Assembly: GCA_000328365.1 (NCBI GenBank)
Contig: KB299000.1
Location: 181,750 to 245,749 of the forward strand
Source of the DNA: Capitella teleta
Lineage: Eukaryota; Annelida; Polychaeta; Capitellidae
Length of the DNA: 64,000 bases
Reading direction: 5' to 3'
The translations under genes and the position numbers were made by a program. Positions 11,266-23,286 of this stretch are shown here, piece after piece; the stretch's first letter is position 1; every line of letters begins with the position of its first letter. A model generated the notes under the pieces. It had not been told where the DNA came from, made no database searches, and was given only the letters and a program-made list of their open reading frames with translations.

Positions 11266-14165
11266 TTGATTTCCGAATGGTTGTCGTGTTAATATGTTTT
11301 ACGATGTTATGGTATCTACATGTAGTTTGCATTTGCATTTGAGCAGCTCTGCAACCTGGACAATCAAATTTTATAAATTTGAATAAATTACAATAATTAC
11401 TATTATTCTTTAATTTCGCACAATAAATGTTTTTGTTTATTCGTCTGTTTATCTGTTATGTCATAGCTAATGAAGTTTACTGTAATGGCCGAATCGAATC
11501 GAAGTGTAGGTAAAGAATATGTGTGGGTTAGTTGAAAGCATTAAATATCGGCGTTGAATTGTGACGAAAAGCAGTCATGTCATTTCGCGCACTTCCTTCT
11601 CAAACAAATTTGGCCATTAATGTCAATCTGGACCGATTGTCGACCAATTAATTGGTGCTCGCCCACTTCTAAGATTCAGATCAAGCCACCAATCTGGTGA
11701 CCCTTGGTGACCTTTGGTGACCCTTGATCGAACCCTTCGCATCTGATTGCCTTCTCGGTCGACCCATGAAATTCCCCAACGTTTATAAGGCTGAAATATC
11801 AATCAACTTCTATTACACATGCCTCTAAAATCAGGCAATTTATCCCTTTATAATAACTATGAACTATGAAATATGTATATAATGATTAAGGGTGATGTGC
11901 TTGCATGGAATCAATCATTTCTCTATTCTTAGATCTGACTCTATACCTGTGTGATATATTGGTTTGTATATCTCTGGTTTTATCAGTCAAGCACTGTTCG
12001 ATGTTAAAATAAAAAATAAAACTGATAAAATTATATTGATATTGATAACTGATAACTGATAAACTGATATAGTAGGTAACCCTTGACGATGACTCTGTTT
12101 AAATTTTCTATCCAGGTGAACATTCATTCGCATATCGTTAGTATGATAATATGATAATATAAAAACTTTCCATTCGATAATTTACTGAGTCAATTTGTAA
12201 GAAAGGCGTTGCTATTAATTTACTTATTGTTTTATTATTACTATGTGGAATCGTAAACGCATTTCCCAGGGCTGTTTTATCGCTCAGTCGTCCAAAATGG
12301 AGTAAAATGAGTAAAATGAGTAAAATGAGTAAAATGAGTAGAATGAGTAAAATGAGTAAAATGAGTATTGCAGTCGTGAGACTGCAATAACGTAATAACG
12401 TAATAATAATAGACGTGAGTCAGAGAGAAGTAAACACTAAACTTACGAGATTATGTAATCGCGTACACGAAGGCATTCAGTATGGCGCATGCGTGTAGGC
12501 AAACATAATAATTATGCACAAGGAACACTGAACCAGTGACGCAAAGAAACACATTGCTTGTGGAGTGATTGTCCAGTAATACTGAAATACAGAGAATCTT
12601 TATTATTTGTATTATTCCACGTGATTTGCAAATCCCCCAAGGAGCGTTAGCGAAATGACCACTGACCGACAGCTAAAGGGCATCGAAACTCTTGATACAA
12701 AACGAACGTTATGACTTGGAAGGATAATGTTTTCAGTACTTGACTCAAGGACACCTCTAGTGCAGCCCAAGCGGATGCGATGAGTCCGCATCCCTTTGAG
12801 GTTTCTGTTCACAGTGATTGTTTAAGTATGCAACGCCTTCAGCCATCCTCATTACTACTTCGCTCATATTCTGTATGTGCAGTGAGTCGTTGGAATGTAG
12901 CAGATGACATAACATGCTCACCGTTTATCAAACAACCTACAAGAGAAATCAAATGGAAATCTTTACACAGACAACACGTCATGGCTCACATGCAGCATAA
13001 CAGCTAGAGCGTGTGGGTCCAGGGAAGTGACGAATCAGCGTCGCTTAGCAACGCAATCTAGCCTATGTAGGTCATCAGATCAGACGCTTTAAAATGCAAT
13101 TGCAATAACAGATGCTGAGAGCAGTGAACGAAATCTGAGATATCTGATCATCCTTATCGATAAGCACACACAGAGGTATGTTGCAAACTAATTATAATAA
13201 TATACGAGCAAGGGTGTACACGTAATCAGTGAATATTCAATCTGAATTTATCAATAGGAGCTGCATGAACAACTATCCAGGATATATCACACCTGTATGC
13301 CTATCTCAACGTAAATAGTACAGTAAATGCGCGCGGCCTTTGTCTGAATATTGAAATTCGTGAGTTCAATCGTCACCGTCACAGAAGGGAGCATTCCTTT
13401 GGGGAAATATGGGGTCAGTAAACCCAGTAAAAGGGATTCTTGGTCATTCTTCATAAGTCATAACGTTCGATGCACTCAAGCATGACAGCTAGCTGTGTTT
13501 AAAAACAGCTCTGTGAGTTCACTAGTTCCTTGGTCATATAATTTTTATGTATAATGACACAAGAACACACCGATGACAAGTGGTACCTGATTGGTGCTAT
13601 TTATAGTAACATTTAGTCAACTGGTCGTATTTAGCAAATACTAGCTGTGAATTCATTTTCACTCACCTCGACTTGTGAGCTATCCTGGGAATTCCGAGTG
13701 ACGTCATGTGAAATCGAGTGAAATGGATGAACCAAAATAGGGGTGATTTTTCATCGGTTTGTGCCAGTGCTTCTTTTGAGTAGCGCCGGAGACCAGTGAA
13801 CCCTGATAGCTGGTCAGCCCTTTCGGCTTATGGTCGCTAATCTACCCCGATTACTAAGTACTCCCCTCACTCCCTCCATGTTAGGTAAGCTCTGAACCCT
13901 CCAGGACTTGTAATCGTTAATTAATTAATTCCAAGTACACAGCCACTAGTCATCCAGGAAAAGCAAACTCATTATAACTTGATTTGATGGGCTAGATAAT
14001 AAAGAGGATTGCTAAGCAGACGGCACTTTGCTGATATTGACAAACGGAATAAGGACTGCCTCTAATTTGCTAATATCAGCATTAACCTCCTGTGGCCTCG
14101 ATGCTCTCTATCGTGTTCTATATCGTGGAGCAAGAACGGCGCATGCCCATCGCATGTTTTGTTTA
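11266..14165. other. Spacer between GST copies A and B
   Basis: No supported gene. A 9-bp tandem array (AGTAAAATG, about seven units, one variant) lies at 12300-12366. A TGACGTCA palindrome lies at 13699-13706. TTAG followed by GTAAGC near 13883 could be the donor of a 5' UTR exon for copy B, which is speculative. Confidence 0.4.
12300..12366. repeat. 9-bp tandem repeat (AGTAAAATG)
   Basis: About seven head-to-tail units with one A-to-G variant. Simple minisatellite with no evident function. Confidence 0.9.
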
Positions 14166-14178
14166 ATTGCAGGTCGCA

Positions 14179-15148
14179 ATGCCTCAGTATAAATTGGTTT
14201 ACTTTGACGTGAGAGGCTTAGCTGAGGAAGCACGCTGGCTATTCGCGTTGGCAGGACAACCGTATGAAGACTACAGACTCAAAGATGGCGAGTGGGATGC
14301 ATTGAAACCAGGTGAGTTCATCAAATATAGGTAAACTAATTGACTGACTTCGATTCGCACAGACACTCCGTGTGGTCAAGTGCCAATGCTGGTAGTGGAC
14401 GGTAAGAAGTTGTCTCAAAGCAAAGCCATCCAACGATACCTGGCCAACGAATTCGGTGTGTTATAGTTGTTAAACATTACTGCGTGTTATTTATTTGCAA
14501 TTCAACCAACACCAGGTTTCATTGGTGAGACGGATTTGGAGAGGGCGAGAGGGGACATGATTGCAGATTACCTGGATGACCTCCGAGCTTACCTGATGGC
14601 TATTCACAGAGAACAGAATGAAGCAAAACAGGTTTTACAAAAAAAAAAAAATAATACTGACGATTGATACTGTTGTGTGGCAGGAGGAGATGACGCTGAA
14701 ATTCAAAGAACTTATGCCTGGTTTCCTCGAAAACTTTGAGAAACTTCTGAAAGAGAACAAAGGCGGAGATGGATTTTTTGTCGGAAATAAGGTGTGCATA
14801 TTTCGCGATAAGGTTTCGACAGTTTCACAGCGTCTCTGAGACATAATGCTATGCTTCGTGGAATATTACGAATTGCTTATCCCAAAATATAAATCATGAC
14901 ACACAAAGTCCTACGGTGTGAGGCTTGTCTGTTTTGGTCACTTTACGTTGCAACTGGCTACATGATTTCGTGTTTCACAGGTCACCTGGACGGACGTCTT
15001 CTTCGCGAGCAGCAGCAGCGTTCTGGAGAGGTTTGCTTCCCCGAATTACCTCGACGCTTACCCCAAACTCAAAGCGTTGGTACTGAAGGTGGTCGCATTA
15101 CCTGCCATAGCAGACTGGATCAAGAGACGCCCAGTCACACTGCACTAG
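14179..15148 (+). CDS. Sigma-class glutathione S-transferase, copy B
   Basis: Coding exons: 14179-14311, 14363-14455, 14516-14631, 14684-14791 and 14981-15148 (133, 93, 116, 108 and 168 nt), giving 205 aa. Catalytic Tyr in YKLVYFDVRG; glutathione-site motifs DTPCGQVPMLVVDG and SQSKAIQRYLA. The C-terminal domain has ERARGDMIADYLDD, and the protein ends RRPVTLH. A splice acceptor (AATTGCAG) lies 6 bases before the ATG, as in copy C, so a 5' UTR intron is shared. Intron 3 contains an A11 run right after the donor. No stop or frame break is seen. Intron lengths differ from copy A while exon lengths do not, which points to an old duplication with selection on the protein. Confidence 0.95.
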
Positions 15149-16020
15149 AATACACAGAATGTTATATAAGAATGAATTTGAATCTGGGTCGTGTTCTCTT
15201 TGTTCTTTCATCACATGCTAGCGATTTGAAGATCAGCGATTGAGAAGTTCCTCCGTGCTTCCTTCCTCCTCTCATTCAATGGATTGTGTAAGAAAAGACA
15301 ATGACCGTAAAATTATAAAGCAGTAACCAGAAGGCCGATTGGGGTCACGAGAACGGTCAGAATTGAATATTGAAAACAAAATATGATAAATATTTGTTAC
15401 AGGTCGAACAAATCCAGTTCATGATTCCAGATAGGTGGGAATAAATAGTGAGATACAATATATTTCATCCAAGAATAATCGGAATTCCCATTATATTCCA
15501 ATGAAATTCGTCAATATATAACAATAAATCATTTGAGAAATGATTATATCGCAATAAAACGTTATATTATAAATTAATATTTTATTATTCCAAATTGTTG
15601 TAAAAGAATTGTGTGAATGGATAAAACCAGTGGAACGCTTACAATTCAGCTTGCTACTTTTCCCTTCTTTGCCAATAAGCTTGCTACTTTTCCCTTCTTT
15701 GCCAATAAGCTTGCTACTTTTCCCTTCTTTGCCAATAAGCTTGCTACTTTTCCCTTCTTTGCCAATAAGCTTTTATAGATTTATACTGAGCAACAAACGA
15801 AACTATACACATCTTGAAAAGCTAATAGAGTAGAGCAAAGTAAATTTATCGTGGATATATGATTAGTGGGTTTGTTGGGTGTCCATCCATGATGAATTAT
15901 TCGGCAGAACTTTGGAGTTTCTTGCGGTCACGTGGAATCAGCGAGGAGGTTGAATGTGAGGTGGGGTCAAATCGCAAAATCACAAATTAGATGGAATGAT
16001 CATTTTATGGAAAAATGGCA
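15149..16020. other. 3' flank of GST copy B
   Basis: AT-rich, with no gene recognised. It holds the four-unit 30-bp array listed separately. There is no obvious AATAAA within 150 bases of the stop. Confidence 0.35.
15648..15767. repeat. 30-bp minisatellite, four units
   Basis: Four identical 30-bp units built on GCTTGCTACTTTTCCC and TTCTTTGCCAATA, each boundary making AAGCTT. The open frame through it (LLLFPSLPIS repeats) follows from the 30-bp period and is not evidence of a gene. Confidence 0.95.
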
Positions 16021-16199
16021 TAAAAATTGCCATTGATGATGATTGTGGCCTTCCATTGCCTAAATACAGGACATGCACCTTCAGCACATGCTGCGGATGA
16101 GAGTTCGGATCCTCTCCTGGGCAAGTGCAGCCCATTCTTCCTCAGGTCCATCGCAAGTGCTGTGCAGCACCCTATATAGGCGATTACACGATTCTTCAA
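16021..16199 (-). mobile_element. C-terminal fragment of a Tc1-like transposase
   Basis: On the minus strand one frame reads ESCNRLYRVLHSTC, then EEWAALAQERIRTLIRSM and, beyond an internal stop, CMSCIQAMEGHNH. This is the hallmark end of Tc1-family transposases ('EEW..IPQE.IR.LI.SM.RRC.AVI.A.GGHT.Y'). The adjoining GC-richer 16,200-16,570 may belong to the same insertion, but I cannot match it to the DDE domain. Dead copy with in-frame stops. Confidence 0.65.
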
Positions 16200-18222
16200 T
16201 GGAGATAAATGTGGACATCTTAAAGGGCGTCGGATGGAGTCTCGCTGTTTGGAGTCATCGTCGAACTGTTTGTCCTCTTATTGGGGTCCGTGGGATCCGA
16301 CGATATCGTCTGCAGTCCGGTAGATGGACGGAAACGGTTTCCGAGATGAATCAACAGGATCCTGCCTCCTGGTCGTAACCCGAGGTCTCCCAAACCTGGG
16401 TCCATCATCCACTGACCCTTTGGTGGTAAAGCGTAGACGGAGGGTGAGCAGTGTTTCCCTAGTACAGCTAAAAAGCGGAAAACATGGTGTACAGGAACAG
16501 CAGCCTGAATTATCCCTTTAGCGCACCCTCTTCCCAACGAGCTCAGAGGGTGCACTGAGAAACGAAAGGTGGCAAACAACTCGCAAACCGTCCAAGAAGA
16601 AATGACTATGTTTGATTAATTTCCTTGCATATTTTTTTAGACACCCGAAATGAACAACTTTCTTAGTTCGTCTCCAATATTGTTGAACCAAGCACAATGT
16701 TCCCTTTTTTTTCTTCATGTATTCATTAAGGGACCATTTAGGACACATGCAAATGATTGGGAAAAATTAAAATTCTTTTGAGCCCATGATACAATAAATA
16801 TAAAACTATATAGTTTCTTTTGTTGCTCAGGTGTCAGTATATAAAGGAGAGACTATATTAACCGATAGGGGTCACGTGATCGCGGTCAGATTTCGTGAAT
16901 AGGCGCTTTAACATAGCAGTCATTGTATAGTTATTATATTGGCGCTTTATTGTGGCACAGCCATTCTAGAATTTCTAGTAATTCAATTAACATGATCATT
17001 TCTTTGTAATTTTGCGTTTCGATTATAATTATCGATAGAACCCACAAAAAAAAAAACGGCCTCTGTGAATTTAGTGATATCGAATTTTCCTTCCATTATC
17101 ATCGGGTAGAGACTATGTGAAAGTCATTGTGCTTGGGGCTAAAATTTGCGTTCTCATAGATCGATCAACGAAGGACGCTCATCTATTGTCTTGCACACCT
17201 TTTTTTAATATATACTAGGTGATATACCTTCACGTGGCTTTTAATTATTCATACAATAATCATATCGCACACGGAAATCATAAAGAAATAGTAATTCGAA
17301 ACATGCGCATGAATATTTATTACAACTTGTATTCTCACCTCAGGCTTTCTCATCACCCAGTCGAGCACCCGCGAAAGCCGCGATTAAAGTTCAAAACGCC
17401 TCACCGTGTTCTGCGTGTAGCCACAATCAATCATGTCAGGTCGAATGGGAATTTCCCCAAATTAGCATATGAGCATATATTGAAGCGGCAGCTAGCGTGT
17501 CAAATTCCAGAGATGCACTGTGAACATGTCCAGGCTTGTTGATAAAGCACATTGACACTTGCACAGACGATCGCAAACAGGTAAAAGATGATGTTTGTGT
17601 TTGTGTTTGTGATGAAAGATGATACGTGTCTTTGATCTGCATTTGTTATAATCATAAATATATAATAAATAAAAATATAATAAATATAAATATAAATATA
17701 TAAATATATAATGTGTCATCGAACCATTTGGCTTCAATTTGGTTTAGCCTTGGATCTACATGTATACTCTATTGTATATACCGGTACCAGTATTTAGCTG
17801 ACATACTACAGCGAGACCGAGGGGTCTCACAGACCTCGCCCGATTTATCTGTGGTAACTAGTATTATATCTTGTGAATCATTGTGAGCCATTTTCTTTGT
17901 TGAATCTGATACCGTTGTGTTTCGAACTCCTTGTGCGTAATTTAGATGTAAGAGTTGTGTATATGTTGCTGTTGAATAAAGCTGACTGGCCCAGATTAGC
18001 CTCGGATGCATGATGAAGTTATGTAGGATTAATCAATGAAATACGACTATGTAAGCCAAATTGAAGCCGTAATCTGTTGGTAATGTTATTCTTTGATGTG
18101 AACATATTTCTTAACCTGTCGTAAAGTACCATATATGTACTACTATACTCTAAAACATATCGGCTTAAAGGCACAAGACTGACAAGTACTTCAAACAGTC
18201 ATTCACCTTATAACCCCAAAAC
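16200..18222. other. Spacer upstream of GST copy C
   Basis: No supported gene. It contains TATATAAAGG near 16838 with a TCACGTGA palindrome at 16872-16879, a kappa-B-type GGGAATTTCC at 17447-17456, and AT-rich ATAAATATA runs at 17650-17712. The open frames around 16,220-16,579 are unrecognised. Confidence 0.35.
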
Positions 18223-18430
18223 TGCTGAGTCACGTGGCTTCTCGAACCTCCTCGCATAGAAATCTGTGCTTCGCCCTATCACGTGACCTTTTGAGGCGTG
18301 TCTTCGGTGACCTATAGTGACTTGGCATATTCTGCAGCCGATTCTATAAATTGAGCGAGTAGTCAGGAGTGCGATCACACAATTCAAGGATCGAACACAA
18401 ATCAACGCCACAGGACAATCAACACCCAGG
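18223..18430 (+). promoter_or_regulatory. Core promoter and 5' UTR exon of GST copy C
   Basis: TGCTGAGTCA at 18223-18232 is the reverse of TGACTCAGCA, which fits the antioxidant-response/NF-E2 consensus (RTGACnnnGCA). It overlaps an E-box CACGTG at 18231-18236. A palindromic TCACGTGA follows at 18279-18286 and a TATA box TATAAA at 18345-18350. An initiator-like TCAGG about 22-25 bases on suggests a start near 18372-18375. CCCAG|GTGGGA at 18425-18435 is a plausible donor, pairing with the acceptor ending at 18690. CNC/Maf proteins are known to drive GST genes in animals. The assignment here is by motif only. Confidence 0.6.
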
Positions 18431-18470
18431 TGGGAACACGTGCTCAATCGCACGCTATTACGTCACGGCT

Positions 18471-18560
18471 ATATTTAGCATATATTTTATATTTATATCT
18501 ATATTTAGCATATATTTTATATTTATATCTATATTTAGCATATATTTTATATTTATATCT
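18471..18560. repeat. 30-bp AT-rich tandem repeat in the 5' UTR intron of GST copy C
   Basis: Three near-identical 30-bp units (ATATTTAGCATATATTTTAT plus ATTTATATCT) and a partial fourth. The array lies between the predicted donor at 18430 and the acceptor at 18690. Confidence 0.9.
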
Positions 18561-18696
18561 GTATTTTATGCGAAGGAGTTTTGAAGCATTTCACTTATAA
18601 GTTACTCAATGGTTTTTGCTTTTGTGATTTCGCTTATTGCTCTGAATCAGAGTTTGTAATATCGTGCTTTGACTGTACATAATTTTGCAGATCACA

Positions 18697-19558
18697 ATGC
18701 CCACTTACAAGCTGATGTACTTCAACGCGCGAGGGCTGGCTGAAGCCGCTCGATGGCTTTTCGCTCTCGCTGGCCAACCATACGAAGACTACCGATTCAA
18801 GGAGGGCGAATGGGACACATTCAAAGCCAGTGAGTTGTCCTCGTTGCAACAAGCTCTCTTTCAACGAATACTCTTCAGAGACGCCTTGCGGTCAAGCACC
18901 CGTCTTAGTTGTGGACGGCAAAGAGATCGCGCAAAGCAAAGCTATCTTCAGATACCTCGCGAAGCAGTTTGGTAAGACATTATGCTGGGTCGTTACATGT
19001 TCATCTATTTATCGCATCCAGGTTTCGTTGGTGAAACTGACTTGGATCAGGCCAGAGGGGACATGATCGTCGACTATCTCGACGATCTTCGTACTCCTCT
19101 GTTGGCGGTGCACCACGAACAAGACGAAACCAAGAAGGTTCGCGAATCTCTCTTGACTTTTCACTGCATGACCATGTAGATTTCGAAGTTTATATGACGT
19201 GTATATCTATATATTCCACACCCTTGTAGAAGGAGCTGATGGACAAATTCAAGGAGAACGTTCCGAACTTCCTCAACAATTTGGAGAAACTTCTGAAAGA
19301 GAACAATGGTGGAGATGGGTTCTTTGTCGGAGATAAGGTTCGTATTTTTAACCTCGTCTTCATTCCATCTGTTATCTCTGCCGTTATCAGTTGACCTGGA
19401 CAGACGTCGCCTTTGCTTGCAACAGCGCAATTCTCAAATTTTTCCTCGGCGCCGAATTCCTTGACGCCTATCCTAAGCTGAAGGCGTTGATTGAGAGAGT
19501 CGAATCGCAACCAGCCATTGCCGAGTGGATCCAAAGACGACCAGTTACCAATATGTAG
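18697..19558 (+). CDS. Sigma-class glutathione S-transferase, copy C
   Basis: Coding exons: 18697-18829, 18879-18971, 19022-19137, 19230-19337 and 19391-19558, 205 aa, with the same exon lengths as copies B and D. Catalytic Tyr is in YKLMYFNARG, the glutathione site in TPCGQAPVLVVDG and AQSKAIFRYLA, and the helical domain has DQARGDMIVDYLDD. Exon 5 starts LTWTDVAFACNS. The acceptor TTTTGCAG ends 6 bases before the ATG. AATAAA is at 19594-19599. It looks intact and has the clearest promoter of the four, so it is the best candidate for the inducible member. Confidence 0.96.
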
Positions 19559-19593
19559 GAAAGGGAATTGCATGTTTCTCAAATTGATTATTC

Positions 19594-19599
19594 AATAAA
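19594..19599 (+). terminator. Polyadenylation signal of GST copy C
   Basis: AATAAA 36 bases after the TAG stop. Confidence 0.6.
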
Positions 19600-21806
19600 T
19601 CTAGTCTGAATGCAATGTCTTGCGTCTTCCGGTGTTGTGTATTCCATGCGCACGGTGAACGGATCTACAGCGTAACATCCAAAACACTCGAGAACAGAAC
19701 GGCAACCAGCGAGCTCTGTTGCAAAATTGATTGTACACTCTTTTAGTTCAACTGATCGAACGGCTTAGTCAAGTACCCCCTTCCCACTATTTAAGCCTGT
19801 AATCAACCCTTGTGTCGTCGGCATGATGCAACCGTGTGTGCGCTTCGCCTTGGAATCCGGTTCATCACCTTGCCTCCAGTTCATCTGGATCATTCTGGAT
19901 ATCCATCCTTAAGAACGATGGTGGTCGGAATATTAGAAATCTCACTTAAAATTTCAGTGTGAATGGCTTATTGAATAAGATTATGAATTTCCTATCTGAC
20001 CAACCGTGGCCTCTATATTGGACACCTCTTGCGTGCTGTTGGTCAGCTTCCATGTTGCGCTGACTTCATTCGCGGCCCATATCTGACCCTCGTGTGTCAA
20101 TCTCAGTAGCTGAATTGTCGAAATGGAAAATGGACAGCAGAGGAGCACACCACATTTAGAATGAGTGTTCGTGGGAACTGGGTCTGCCAAATATGGCATA
20201 TTATTCCAGAAATCTGACAGGAGAAAATATATCCGAGGCGGGATTTTGTACTAAGCCTGTCTTCTGGATATCCAGGGCTCCAGCCAGGACCAAACGCTGA
20301 AGTGTATACGGTAATGAAAGCAGTTCACTCAGTAAAATCTAGCTGCCTTGTGGGAATTATGGAGCAAATGCTGTGCATCGCTGGACCATTGCAGCTTCCA
20401 GGAGGACGTGAATAAACATGTCATTAATACTCATCATCGCTGTGTATTAAGATGCACCATGTCAGTGTTTGATGTGGCACACGGATGCATATAGTATAGT
20501 TAGTCTGTAGGATTTAGACAAACCGTCATTAGCCTAATCACGAGCACAAAAAAATAATTATATGTTTTTGAAATAAAACTGATGCCTATTTCTATCCATT
20601 TCTTTCTTAGCGTCATAAAAGCGAACGGATGTTCAGTTAAGCGTCCACTGAAGGCATGCCTGCATGTGTGAAATTTGTGAGAAGCGCCTTTCAGCACTGA
20701 AGCGGCCTGAGGCGGGAGTCGTGCACTGGGCGACCTCGGACGGTTGCAATATTTAAGTAGGTCATGTTTTACTCGATCCGATTTACTGCGGATTGAAGGG
20801 AGCACATCTCAGCTACAGTTGGATAATTTATCCAGGTGTGAAGTGCAGATTTTATCACTGATACGAAAAGATCACTATAAGAGCGATTCAAGGTCGTCTC
20901 TCATGCATGACGCCGCAAAGAATGTTTATTATGATATGATATACGAAGACAGGCATGTATATATATAGCTATATGAATGGGGCCATGCAGTAAGCTGGCA
21001 AGCCTGTGTGCTGTTGCCATCGCGAGGACTGTCCCGAGGAGCTTGTTCGGAGGACACTTGATTAGTCAGAGGGAGTTCCTGATCATTGAGGTAAGGATTT
21101 CGTCATCAGGGACAACTTGCTTTGTGCTGAACATTACTCAAGATTCGATACGATCAGCTTTCTTTCCACAACTCTGCTGTAAGTCTCTGCACCGTGTATT
21201 GTGTTCGTAATTGTACGTCCAAAAGCAAGACAAATACTCAAACGAATTAAAACGACGAGGAAGTTAACGATGGGTTAATTATGTGGCTTGCAAGAGCGTA
21301 AATAATTAGGTCAACATATATATGAACCATTCGTATCGGTCGACTGAAGCCATTCTGAGCATCCTCATAAAAATTAAGGTAATCAGTTCTTTATAAGTGG
21401 GCAGGGTGTTGAATCTGACCGTAAGATGCGCCTGCACGATTGGACATGGGAGGGATATCGTGTTACCAACAGTGGTAGATGTTTATAATTTGTTCAATTA
21501 AATATACTACATTATTTATGTTTAGCTGCAGTTTCTCGTTACAAGGATGATCCCAAGTGTGCTGTATGCACATAATTATACGTAGAATAATCGTAACGTA
21601 ACTCTCCAACATGGAAGTTCACTGAGTCGGGTGGCAATGATAAATACCTTGAACGATCAGAGCTCGTTGCTATTACTGCATGAGAGGGTGGTTAAAGTCA
21701 ATGCTATATATTTTATATGTGACATTCGTGTCCTTATCCATAGCTGGGTTAGTTCCCATGCGACTCATAAATCGATCATTATGTTCTCTAACCCTTGCTA
21801 AATTTT
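19600..21806. other. Spacer between GST copies C and D
   Basis: No supported gene. TATATATATAG near 20957 with GAG|GTAAGG at about 21089 could mark a promoter and 5' UTR exon for copy D, giving a roughly 720-bp intron to the acceptor at 21807-21808. This is speculative. Open frames at 20,500-21,210 are unrecognised. Confidence 0.3.
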
Positions 21807-21820
21807 AGCACAAGCACACC

Positions 21821-23219
21821 ATGGAGACGTACAAGTTGATGTACTTTGACGGCTATGGACTTGGTGAACCAGCTCGCTGGCTTTTCGCTCTCGCTGGTCA
21901 ACCATACGAAGACTACCGATTCCAAGAAGGAGAATGGCCCTCAGTGAAACCAAGTAAACCTATTAATGCTAATATATTAATATCAATCAATCAATCAATA
22001 TTTTCAGACACACCCTGTGGTCAAGCGCCCATCTTGGTTGTTGATGGAAAACAGTTTTCTCAGACAAAAGCAATTTTACGATATCTTGCTAAACAATTTG
22101 GTGAGTTTTACGAATAGGATGAAGCTACGATTTCTGAAGTTTATACATTTTGTTGACTAAGGATTTTTCGCTGCTTCCGATTGGGATCAGGCGAGAGGAG
22201 ACATGGTGGCGGATTACCTGGACGACATCAGGAAACCTCTTCCAGAGATATACCTTGAGAAGGATGAAGCCAAAAAGGTTGAGCTGACATTGTCCTTTAT
22301 TTAACCAGTCCTAATTAGGCCTAAATAACCAGTCTTAATTAGGCCTAATTAACCTGAATCCGTCAATCAAATTGGCCATTGCATACGCATTGGGTTGTGT
22401 GCAAAGGAGTACATGTACCCTCAAAGTATCAATTGATCAACACAAATTCGCAAGAAAGAAACCTCTTCGCGGGCCACTGTACTAACGCATCCCTGCTTGG
22501 AGCCAAAATGACCATGTATAAAGTCACGTGATATTTTACCGGGGCATCCCATAACGGAAATCCGTTTATAAAAGAACTTCAAACTCGGTTAAACTTGACA
22601 TGTAGGCCTACTTTATCGTATTTTATCTCGTACTGATTGCATGTAAATTGCATCTCGTACAGATCTCATGTTAATTGTGACAATAAGATGCATTACTCGT
22701 GATCTCGTATTTGTGCTTGCTTATGTCGGAGATGACTGCCCGTCTTTTGATATAATAATATTACAAAGCCTCCCAATATTTGATGGTCGAGTCAAGATTG
22801 GTCCCACTTAGATTGTCGTTCTAGTCTAATACTATATTGGCAATGGCGAGCACGTCTGCCATTTTTTATTGCATTCTATATTCATGTCAAATTTTCAGAA
22901 AGAATTGTTGGACAATTACATGGAGAATTTTCCAAAATCCTTGAAAAATCTCGAGAAAATATTGACTGAGAACCAGGGAGGAGACGGATACTTCGCTGGG
23001 GATAAAGTAGGAATTATTTTCATCTAATCTTATCTGATCTGATCTGTTTAGATAACCTGGACTGATGTATACTTTGTGTGCAACATCAATATCTTCACAC
23101 GAATGTTACCCAAGACCCTCCTCGAACCCTTTCCTAAACTCAAAGCTTTGATGGAAAGAGTGGAATCGTTGCCAGCCATCGCCGATTGGATTAAAAGACG
23201 TCCAGTTACAAAGGCATAA
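21821..23219 (+). CDS. Sigma-class glutathione S-transferase, copy D (diverged)
   Basis: Coding exons: 21821-21953, 22008-22100, 22162-22277, 22899-23006 and 23052-23219, 205 aa, same exon lengths as the others. Catalytic Tyr in YKLMYFDGYG; TPCGQAPILVVDG is present. The Gln-Ser pair of the glutathione site is Gln-Thr here (FSQTKAILRYLA), and the start of the helical domain differs (FFAASDWDQARGD). Intron 3 is 621 bp, about ten times longer than in its sisters. It contains a duplicated TTAATTAGGCCTAA motif and a TCACGTGA at 22524-22531. Two AATAAA signals follow (23263-23268 and 23281-23286). It is most likely active, since Thr can replace the Ser hydroxyl, but it is the most divergent of the four. 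Confidence 0.95.
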
Positions 23220-23262
23220 CGTTGCTCTACGTTGGACCCTAATTGACATAATAATCGAATGA

Positions 23263-23286
23263 AATAAATTTGTGTTTTCTAATAAA
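23263..23286 (+). terminator. Tandem polyadenylation signals of GST copy D
   Basis: AATAAA at 23263-23268 and again at 23281-23286, 44 and 62 bases after the TAA stop. Confidence 0.65.

Noticed and set aside
15609-15833. Open frame with repeated LLLFPSLPIS
   Set aside because: By-product of a 30-bp tandem repeat. No splice or start context.
16220-16579. Minus-strand 119-codon frame rich in Gly and Pro
   Set aside because: It does not match the transposase expected next to the Tc1 tail or any other family. Kept only as possible relic flank.
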